From Anaerolineales bacterium (GTDB lineage: Bacteria > Chloroflexota > Anaerolineae > Anaerolineales > Villigracilaceae), in the NCBI GenBank assembly GCA_025938055.1, contig JAICQC010000128.1:1-10833 (forward strand): a stretch of 10,833 nucleotides of DNA, in the 5' to 3' direction. Each line of letters begins with the position of its first letter. Within the stretch, counting starts at the first letter, position 1. Below the pieces are notes generated by a model, which was given only the letters and a program-made list of their open reading frames with translations, searched no databases and had not been told where the DNA came from. Positions 1 to 5,743 of the stretch are shown here, piece by piece. The position numbers and the translations under genes are program-made.

Positions 1-1256
1 AGGCGATAGGTGTACGTCGTCCACACCTCGCAGGTATCCACCTCGATCAGGGCGTTGTTGATGACTCGAATGTCATTGATGTAGCTGTCGTAGTAATCGA
101 TCTCCGAGAGCGAGACCAAGCCTTGCTGGTTGAGTGAGTTGATCTCCAGTGCCAGGCTCTCGAGGATGGGACCGGTCATGATAGCGGATGCGATGGATGC
201 ATCGCCGCTCCCGTAAGCTTCGATCTGCAGTTCGATGGCGCGCGTCAGAAACTCGCTGACCTGGTCTTCCAGTTCGGGCGGCACATCGGCTTGTTCGGGG
301 AAGAACGGGTCCGTTCCCTGTTGCACTTCCTGCCCATCGCTGACGCCGTCCCTGTCCATATCAGGGTCAAGCGGGTTCATGCGGTTGACCACTTCCACGC
401 CGTCCACCAGCCCGTCGTTATCGCTGTCGGGGTTATTCGGGTCTGTGCCGGTGACCAGCACTTCATCGTCGTCACTGATTCCATCCCCGTCCGAGTCCTG
501 TCCGGCGCTGGGCGGAGGGGTTTCGCCCTGCGACGGGACTTCGGGCGCCGGGTCTGGAGCGCTGCCCACGCCATAGATGGCTTGCACACCTGCAATATCA
601 TCATCACCGAGGAAGCGGTGCGGTCCGCCATAACTTGGGAACATCAGCGCCGAAGGATCATCGCTGTGCGCTAAGCCCAGTGTATGACCGATCTCGTGCG
701 CGGCGACGGTCAGCAGGTCTACGTTCTGGGTCTCGCTATCCACCCAGCGCTCGTCGTCGTCGAAGTGCAGAAATACCTGGCTGTTGTCGTAGGGATTGGG
801 GAAAGAGGCATGCGCCAGCACGTCGCCGGGTCCGTCGAACGGATCGCCGTCACCATGATCCCCGGCAGCCCAGCCGACGACGATGTCTGCGGCGGAGCTG
901 TCTGCGCTTTCGGTGAAGGTCAGCGAGGTTTGCTCTGCCCATAACGCAAACGCCCGCCTGACAAGGTCGCGCTCCGCGTCGCCCTCCAGTTGACCGGTGC
1001 CATTGACAAAGACAAACGTAATATCCCGCTTGTCCCAGGCCGAGATGGCTCGATATTCAGAGAATGCGGCGCTCTGGTTCACCGGACTCGGCAGGTCGTC
1101 GTAACGATAATCGGGGTCTACGCCGGGTTCCGTTTCAGATGAAGAAACGGGAGATACAGGAGATGGAGAAGCAGCAGGGATCGTCAATGAACAAGCCAGC
1201 ATCAGGCTTGAGATGAGCAACAGGATTACTTTACCTCTGTGAAACGGTCGTTTCAT
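1..1256 (-). CDS. Matrixin-like zinc metalloprotease lipoprotein with thrombospondin type 3 repeats (C-terminus cut by window edge)
   Basis: Translated by eye, the frame is open from the ATG at 1256 to the window edge (418 residues). A lipoprotein signal is clear: KR at the N-terminus, a hydrophobic stretch, then LMLAC with Cys22, so export and lipid anchoring are expected. Residues about 55-230 form a matrixin (M10) catalytic domain. HEIGHTLGLAH at 187-197 supplies three zinc-binding His and catalytic Glu188, and Met205 in SALMFPSYGG is the likely Met-turn. No cysteine-switch prosegment is visible. Three acidic repeats (at about 254, 277 and 299, type DSDGDGISDDDEV) are thrombospondin type 3 calcium-binding units. 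Residues from 330 resemble the IMS/ARC6-like fold, a weaker call. The start is fixed by GGAGG at 1264-1268, seven bases upstream. Likely role: extracellular protein degradation at the cell surface. The extra C-terminal length is unknown. Confidence 0.88.
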   Translation of the reverse strand, partial: MKRPFHRGKVILLLISSLMLACSLTIPAASPSPVSPVSSSETEPGVDPDYRYDDLPSPVNQSAAFSEYRAISAWDKRDITFVFVNGTGQLEGDAERDLVRRAFALWAEQTSLTFTESADSSAADIVVGWAAGDHGDGDPFDGPGDVLAHASFPNPYDNSQVFLHFDDDERWVDSETQNVDLLTVAAHEIGHTLGLAHSDDPSALMFPSYGGPHRFLGDDDIAGVQAIYGVGSAPDPAPEVPSQGETPPPSAGQDSDGDGISDDDEVLVTGTDPNNPDSDNDGLVDGVEVVNRMNPLDPDMDRDGVSDGQEVQQGTDPFFPEQADVPPELEDQVSEFLTRAIELQIEAYGSGDASIASAIMTGPILESLALEINSLNQQGLVSLSEIDYYDSYINDIRVINNALIEVDTCEVWTTYTYR

Positions 1257-1263
1257 ATAGGTG

Positions 1264-1329
1264 CCTCCAAAGGATTTCACATACCAATATATTGTGCGCA
1301 TTTATAGCATACGTCACGCGGCTTTACAA
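1264..1329 (-). promoter_or_regulatory. Promoter and ribosome binding site of the metalloprotease gene
   Basis: Read on the minus strand: TTGTAA (1324-1329), a 17-base spacer, then TGC-TATAAA with the -10 hexamer at 1301-1306 in extended form. A leader of about 40 bases follows, ending in GGAGG (1264-1268) seven bases before the ATG. This is the best-matched promoter in the window, though it is assigned by motif only. Confidence 0.55.
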
Positions 1330-1373
1330 CGCAAGCATGACCAATGAATGCATCAGCCGCAATCCCGCCAGTA

Positions 1374-1403
1374 TGGTAGAATGCCGATTATGAAAATTAG
1401 GAG
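1374..1403 (+). promoter_or_regulatory. Extended -10 promoter and ribosome binding site of the plus-strand gene
   Basis: TGG-TAGAAT (1374-1382) is an extended -10; no good -35 hexamer is seen. A start of transcription near 1389 would give a leader of about 25 bases carrying AGGAG (1399-1403) ten bases before a GTG at 1414. The ATG at 1390 would then lie at the very 5' end of the message, making it usable only as a leaderless start. Confidence 0.4.
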
Positions 1404-1413
1404 TGAACCGCTT

Positions 1414-1866
1414 GTGATTACCTCCAGCGATTCGATCCTCGAGAAGCTGGATTTCAAGCCTTATCGCAGCACCGTGGAGCGGCGGGTCGTTCCATTCTTC
1501 CCTGCACCCGATGAACCGCAGAGCATGTTGATCGACACGCCCTGGGGCACGCAGTTGACCGCCCGCAAAGGGGATTTCCTGGTCAGCGAAGTAGAGACTC
1601 CGAACGATTACTGGTCCATCGATCCAGTCATTTTCGAGGAAAGTTATGTGATCATTCGTCCCGGTTATTGTGTGAAGAAAGCCGTGACGCTGCTTGTGCC
1701 GCTGACGGATGTGACGGGCGACCCTGACCGTCAGGTGACGGTGGTCACACTCGAGGGAGCGGAGACGGTACGAGCCGGAGATTTCTATCTGGCGAAGGGG
1801 ATCAAAGGCGAGATCTGGCCCTACCCAAGAGAAAAGGTCAAAGATGTCATGGTGCCCGTCGAATGA
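1414..1866 (+). CDS. Small conserved-looking protein with a duplicated GDF...W-x-x-P motif, function unknown
   Basis: I do not recognise a named family. From the GTG at 1414 the product is 150 residues; the frame is also open from the ATGs at 1390 (158 aa) and 1348 (172 aa), but only 1414 has a ribosome binding site (AGGAG, 1399-1403). The protein is soluble, with no signal or membrane segment. It contains two related stretches. The first reads WGTQLTARKGDFLVS, then DYWSIDPVIFEESY. The second reads TLEGAETVRAGDFYLAK, then KGEIWPYPREKVKDV. This layout (glycine turn, A-x-x-GDF/Y, about ten residues, then W-x-x-P and an amphipathic end) resembles a small domain seen in phage and bacterial hypothetical proteins that reads roughly GDYIITGVKGE...P..F...Y. 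It stands alone, divergent from the metalloprotease gene and convergent with the conflict-like cluster, and it ends in its own terminator. No function can be assigned. Confidence 0.72.
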   Translation: MITSSDSILEKLDFKPYRSTVERRVVPFFPAPDEPQSMLIDTPWGTQLTARKGDFLVSEVETPNDYWSIDPVIFEESYVIIRPGYCVKKAVTLLVPLTDVTGDPDRQVTVVTLEGAETVRAGDFYLAKGIKGEIWPYPREKVKDVMVPVE

Positions 1867-1882
1867 GCGACGGGCATTTTTT
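1853..1882 (+). terminator. Intrinsic terminator overlapping the end of the plus-strand gene
   Basis: GCCCGTCG (1854-1861) pairs perfectly with CGACGGGC (1868-1875) around a six-base loop, with an extra T1853-A1876 pair, followed by six Ts (1877-1882). The stop codon TGA (1864-1866) sits in the loop, so the hairpin includes the last coding bases. Confidence 0.85.
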
Positions 1883-1896
1883 ATTTATTCAATTGC

Positions 1897-2006
1897 TGGT
1901 CGAGTACCCCCGAATGCTTTCGAGGGGTATACCGAGACCGCAGGTTTTCAATACACCTCTCGCTTGCAAGTCATTGTTGGTCTCGATACCTTCGTACTCG
2001 ACCAAC
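1897..2006. repeat. Pair of imperfect palindromes, REP-like extragenic element
   Basis: Two hairpin-like units lie in the convergent gap. Unit 1 (1898-1939) starts GGTCGAGTACCCCC and ends GGGGTATACCGAGACC, which fold back imperfectly. Unit 2 (1976-2006) starts GTTGGTCTCGATACC and ends GTACTCGACCAAC. The units are also inverted relative to each other: TGGTCGAGTAC (1897-1907) is the exact reverse complement of 1994-2004, and GGTATACCGAGACC (1926-1939) nearly matches the complement of 1979-1990. Nested symmetry between two convergent genes is typical of repetitive extragenic palindromes. It may also stop or stabilise the minus-strand transcript, whose coding part ends at 2015. Copy number in the genome is not visible here. 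Confidence 0.6.
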
Positions 2007-2014
2007 GGATGCTT

Positions 2015-4309
2015 CTATTTTTTCTTACGCGTCCCTGTCTTCTTCAGCTTTTTCCTGTTCGAAGATGATTTCTCTTTAACTGCCTGTTCCCTGGCTGCCC
2101 GGATCGTACGCACCAGCTTCGCCGGATTGATGTGCTCCACGATCCCGCCGGTATCGCGCATCAGGTCCACCATGTGCTTGACCAAACGGGCATCCATATC
2201 CCCGGGGACTTCGCTTTTGCCGTCCCACAGGGCGATGAGCCGGACTTTGTCTATGCCGCGCCCGAGGGCGGAATACAACGCCCAGCGGTTGTTGCGCTCA
2301 TGGACGTTGTCGCCTTCCTTGGGCATGCCCACACAGTCCGGCTGGTATAGCTCGCTGACGAGCGGATGGTTGCGCATCTTATAGAAGCGTTCCACCCAGC
2401 CCTCGCCGCCCGGGTTGACGAAGTCTCGCACATACGGCGCTTCGAACAGAGGGAAATACGCCTGCACCGGGACACCGCGCTCGACACAGCTTTCCACAAA
2501 GATGATCTCGCTGCCGGCGTCCATGCCTGTGGTTACGGCAAGGTCATCTGAACCGGGGTTGTATTTATCGAGTACAGCGTTTATGGCTTCCCGCACTTCG
2601 TCCTCCTTATCGGCAGGGAAGTGATTTTCCTTTTTCCTGGCGTTGTTGATCATATAGCCCACAAAGACGAAGGCCATGCCTTCCTGCTGGTCAGGCTGTT
2701 CCTCTGGCATCACTTTCATTCGCCCCTTTTTTGTTTCCGCCTCTTCCACCTGAATTTCCTTGTGGATGCGCCGTAACTCTTCCTCGATCACGTCCATGCC
2801 TGCCTGCACAAACTCGCGGCGGATATCCAGCGAGCGAAGGATTTCAAGCTGGGCGAGCGATGATTGCAGGTAGAACTGGTTGCGGCGTGAGGCGGTGAGC
2901 GCCTTGCGATAGGCGCGAGAGACCTGCTGTGTGACCTGTGCCGTTAGCACCAGCAGCTCTCCCAGCGAGATGAACGACCAGTAATCTGCCTGCTCGTCAT
3001 CTGTTTTGGATTCCAGCGCAAAGACCAGGGAGCCGCGCAGTTCGCTCAACAGATCGCGCACTTCCTGAATTTCAGGGTCCGGGTGAGTCGTATCCTCAAA
3101 CTGGTCTGCGAGGTAGATCAACACCGTCCCGAGCGTGTGCGCGTTGACGCCGGGGTAGAACTGGTCCAGGTCTAAGCGATAACCGCGCAGATAGGTCTGG
3201 AAGGATTTGAGCAGCCAATGATAAGAGTCGAAGGCTGTGCGCAGGCGAAGTTCCTTCTTCGGGACCCACCTCCAGGAATCGACCCACATCTCCTTATAAA
3301 TGCGCCCGAGATAGGCGACGGTCTCTGTGTCACGCGGCATATCTGCCAGCAGACTTTCGATCTTGACGATGGCTTCGTCCACTTTGCCCAGGCGGTTGAG
3401 ATTGAACGCCTCCTCCCGCCGGAAGGTCAGGTTCCTGGCGTTGACTTCCAATCCCTTGCGGTACTGGGTGAGAGCCAGTTCATGACGTCCCAGGTTCGTG
3501 AGTGCCATGCCTGCTTCGAGGATCGCATCTTCCTTGATCAGCGGGTTCTTAATCTCCTCGGTCAACAACAGGATGTCACCAATGCGCTTCTGGCGTCGTG
3601 CGATAGTGACGCGTTCCTTCCACTCATTGTACTCACGCCAGAATCCTGTGGCGAGCGGTGTCTCGAGGGTCTTGCGGTCAGGCTCCTTCAAGCCGTCGAG
3701 CAGGTTGAAGATCGGGCTGTGGACCGTGTCGATGTCCGAAGCCCAGGTATCGCGCATCACGCGTGAGATGGCAGCCTTATCTTTTTCCAGGAACGCCGGG
3801 TCCGGCACGCCTTCGGGCGTGATGTGATAGGGAATGGTGCGGACGTTGAAGACATCGAACGGCATATAGGCGCGCCCCGCCTGGATGTGTACAATGCCGC
3901 GCTTGCGGAAGGCGTGACGAATGCCAAGCTCATAGAAGACGTTGGCATTGTCGATGCTCATGTCTGCCACGCACAGGTCCGCCAGCAGCAGTTCCTGGAA
4001 CATGTCGGTCAGGATATCGCCGCTGGAGGTTTCCTCGTCAGCACGAAATGGTTCGAAGCCCGCCATCTCGAGCGACGGCTTGATCAACTGGGTATAGATC
4101 GCATTGAAATCATACAGCGAGCCGTCGGCGCCCTTCTTCCTGCCAAAGGGCATGATCACGAAGGCGTGCGGGCGCACCTCCGGGTGGATGGCGCCTGAGA
4201 GCGCTTCCGGGTCCGTGTCACGGTCAAGTGTTTTGGGCTCGGGAGTCGTCTTCACAGGCTCTTCCGGAACGGGTGACTGCGGTGAAGCCGGGCTGGGAGT
4301 TGTTTGCAT
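2015..4309 (-). CDS. TIR/deoxyribosyltransferase-like + TPR (TRAF-binding-like) + SLOG-like fusion protein
   Basis: The 764-residue product starts with a Pro-rich linker (1-45). Residues about 48-165 carry FVIMPFG, then RADEETSSGDI, then LADLCVADMSIDNANVFYELG. This is the pattern of the TIR/nucleoside 2-deoxyribosyltransferase-like fold, where the Glu of YELG is the expected catalytic residue on NAD or nucleotides. Residues about 230-510 are helical and TPR-like, matching the DUF4071/MAP3K TRAF-binding style of bacterial conflict proteins. Residues about 545-730 look like a SLOG/LOG-type Rossmann domain: FVFVGYMI, GMDAGSEIIFVES, then HERNNRW and RLIALWDG. A Lys/Arg-rich tail ends the protein. 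The ATG at 4309 is chosen because AGGAAAG lies just upstream; a TTG at 4333 in the same frame has no ribosome binding site. It follows the SLATT gene by 51 bases, so it is probably co-transcribed. Likely a soluble nucleotide sensor and effector; the activity is inferred. Confidence 0.85.
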   Translation of the reverse strand: MQTTPSPASPQSPVPEEPVKTTPEPKTLDRDTDPEALSGAIHPEVRPHAFVIMPFGRKKGADGSLYDFNAIYTQLIKPSLEMAGFEPFRADEETSSGDILTDMFQELLLADLCVADMSIDNANVFYELGIRHAFRKRGIVHIQAGRAYMPFDVFNVRTIPYHITPEGVPDPAFLEKDKAAISRVMRDTWASDIDTVHSPIFNLLDGLKEPDRKTLETPLATGFWREYNEWKERVTIARRQKRIGDILLLTEEIKNPLIKEDAILEAGMALTNLGRHELALTQYRKGLEVNARNLTFRREEAFNLNRLGKVDEAIVKIESLLADMPRDTETVAYLGRIYKEMWVDSWRWVPKKELRLRTAFDSYHWLLKSFQTYLRGYRLDLDQFYPGVNAHTLGTVLIYLADQFEDTTHPDPEIQEVRDLLSELRGSLVFALESKTDDEQADYWSFISLGELLVLTAQVTQQVSRAYRKALTASRRNQFYLQSSLAQLEILRSLDIRREFVQAGMDVIEEELRRIHKEIQVEEAETKKGRMKVMPEEQPDQQEGMAFVFVGYMINNARKKENHFPADKEDEVREAINAVLDKYNPGSDDLAVTTGMDAGSEIIFVESCVERGVPVQAYFPLFEAPYVRDFVNPGGEGWVERFYKMRNHPLVSELYQPDCVGMPKEGDNVHERNNRWALYSALGRGIDKVRLIALWDGKSEVPGDMDARLVKHMVDLMRDTGGIVEHINPAKLVRTIRAAREQAVKEKSSSNRKKLKKTGTRKKK

Positions 4310-4360
4310 GACTGGCTCAACTTTCCTGATCAATATCTACGAGCCCATTTTCGTGGATGG

Positions 4361-5707
4361 TCATCCCTTCACATCATTTGTTTTCGGATAACGTGCAAGG
4401 ATCGTATTCAGTTCTTCTGTGGTCGTATCTCTGCCGATCTCCACGTGCGCAAAGTCCTCTTTGATCTCTGCAAGAGAGGACATGAATGCAGAGGCGCGTT
4501 CCTTTACATTTTCAACCGTTTCTGTGACAGCCTGGCTCATCGCTTCAAGCTCCTGCTGGACCAACTCAGAGGAGGCTTCCTCTGCCAGCGAGCCAAGGAC
4601 TGCCTGGAAGGTTTCGTCGACTTTTTCTTCCACCTCGCCGAGGGTTTCACGCGTGAAGTCCACGAGGTTGTCCTGCATGGCTTGTCTGGTGCGCTCCGCC
4701 GACTCGACCGACTCCCGGATGACGCGGTTGACCAGGCTGGCTTCGGCTTCCAGGCTGTTTTCCCGCAGCGCCTCCTGCATGGACTTGATATATTCAGTGT
4801 TCTGCGCCCAGAGGACATCCTCACAGCCGCGCACCATTTTGTTGAACTCCACCGTGGTACGCTCTTCGGGCTCCAGGTTCACCCAATGATCATAGAGGAT
4901 CGTGAGTTCCATGACGACCTTACTATAGTTGCGGACGATCACGTCAATATTGCGCAGCTCCTGCCAGCCGATCAGCGCCGAGGTGACGGAGGCCGTCAGC
5001 GCGACCCAGATGCTCAGGCTAAAGCCGTTCACCACATCGCCCCACGCGGCAAACACCGTGCCCAGCCCGCCAGCCATAAGGATGAGGATCATCAATCGGT
5101 CACGTTCCACTTTGTAGTCGTTGATCTCTTTGTTATGCCAGGCAAGCTGGTCTTCGAGCCGGTACTTGAAATATTCCTCGCCTGTAAGATCGGCGAAGCC
5201 CGGGTCGCTGGCGGGGTTATCAGGATCATAGTTCGGGGGAATCTGCCCGTTGTATGATTCAAATGAAAACTCGCCATTCAAGCCCTGATAGATCTGGCGT
5301 TGGATCTCTGCCAGCCGCTTCTCGAGATAACTGCGGCGGGATTTTTTCTTCTGCAGAATGGTGCGGTAGAAATAAATCTCTTTCTGGATCTCTTCGGCGC
5401 CAGCGCGGGTGATCAGCCAATCGCCGTTGGAGTATTTTTTGGATGCGACCGCTGCCACAATGGAGGCAAGAACTGGCGTCGCAACGAAGATCACCTTCAG
5501 CAGCAAACCGATGACAGCGGAACCTTCCTGAATGAATCGGCTGTCGATCAGAATAGCCAGCAGTGTTGCCAGCACACTCAGGACGGCAATCCAGCGGCGT
5601 GTACGATAGTGCGCCGCCGATCGCTTTTTGGACATGGCATCCAGGGTTGCCACTCGTGTCCAGGCGAGGGTCAGTATGGGAGCGGGCTTCGGGGCTTCAG
5701 TTTCCAT
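4361..5707 (-). CDS. Membrane protein with two SLATT-like 2TM modules and a long C-terminal helix
   Basis: Numbering is from the ATG at 5707 (448 residues). Two pairs of hydrophobic segments are seen, at about 39-55 and 65-89, and at about 204-222 and 227-247. Each pair is followed by a conserved-looking helix (RAGAEEIQKEIYFYRT after the first, RNYSKVVMELTILYDHW after the second). The helix before the first pair contains SAAHYRTRRW. This is the SLATT (SMODS- and SLOG-associated 2TM, DUF4231-like) pattern in tandem. Residues about 320-420 form a long Glu/Ala-rich helix, probably coiled coil and cytosolic. SLATT proteins are predicted pore-forming or membrane-perturbing effectors controlled by a nucleotide sensor, and the next gene encodes a SLOG-like domain. 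The 5707 start has GGAGG (5716-5720) eight bases upstream; the ATG at 5740, abutting the previous stop, lacks one. Confidence 0.85.
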   Translation of the reverse strand: METEAPKPAPILTLAWTRVATLDAMSKKRSAAHYRTRRWIAVLSVLATLLAILIDSRFIQEGSAVIGLLLKVIFVATPVLASIVAAVASKKYSNGDWLITRAGAEEIQKEIYFYRTILQKKKSRRSYLEKRLAEIQRQIYQGLNGEFSFESYNGQIPPNYDPDNPASDPGFADLTGEEYFKYRLEDQLAWHNKEINDYKVERDRLMILILMAGGLGTVFAAWGDVVNGFSLSIWVALTASVTSALIGWQELRNIDVIVRNYSKVVMELTILYDHWVNLEPEERTTVEFNKMVRGCEDVLWAQNTEYIKSMQEALRENSLEAEASLVNRVIRESVESAERTRQAMQDNLVDFTRETLGEVEEKVDETFQAVLGSLAEEASSELVQQELEAMSQAVTETVENVKERASAFMSSLAEIKEDFAHVEIGRDTTTEELNTILARYPKTNDVKG

Positions 5708-5715
5708 GATGGGTT

Positions 5716-5743
5716 CCTCCATGAGACTTCTGGATTCCATTTA
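5716..5743 (-). promoter_or_regulatory. Gene junction: stop, abutting in-frame ATG, and ribosome binding site inside the frame
   Basis: The peptidase stop TAA (5741-5743) is followed directly by an ATG (5738-5740) in the SLATT frame. The only strong ribosome binding site, GGAGG at 5716-5720, instead serves the ATG at 5707. Either start keeps the genes within 35 bases, which implies one transcript and probable translational coupling. Confidence 0.55.

Noticed and set aside
235..944. Several overlapping plus-strand frames in the first kilobase
   Set aside because: They are shadows of the metalloprotease gene; Ser/Pro- or Arg-rich products come from the acidic TSP3 repeat region read backwards.
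1863..2384. Plus-strand open frame after the small gene
   Set aside because: It begins in a terminator stem, runs through the palindromes and then antisense to the SLOG coding region; low-complexity product.
4310..4333. TTG at 4333 as start of the TIR-TPR-SLOG protein
   Set aside because: No ribosome binding site precedes it, whereas AGGAAAG lies before the ATG at 4309.
4304..5257. Plus-strand open frame of 317 codons opposite the SLATT gene
   Set aside because: It is antisense to a gene with clear membrane segments and ribosome binding site; its product is His/Arg/Phe-rich without domain motifs and it has no start signal.
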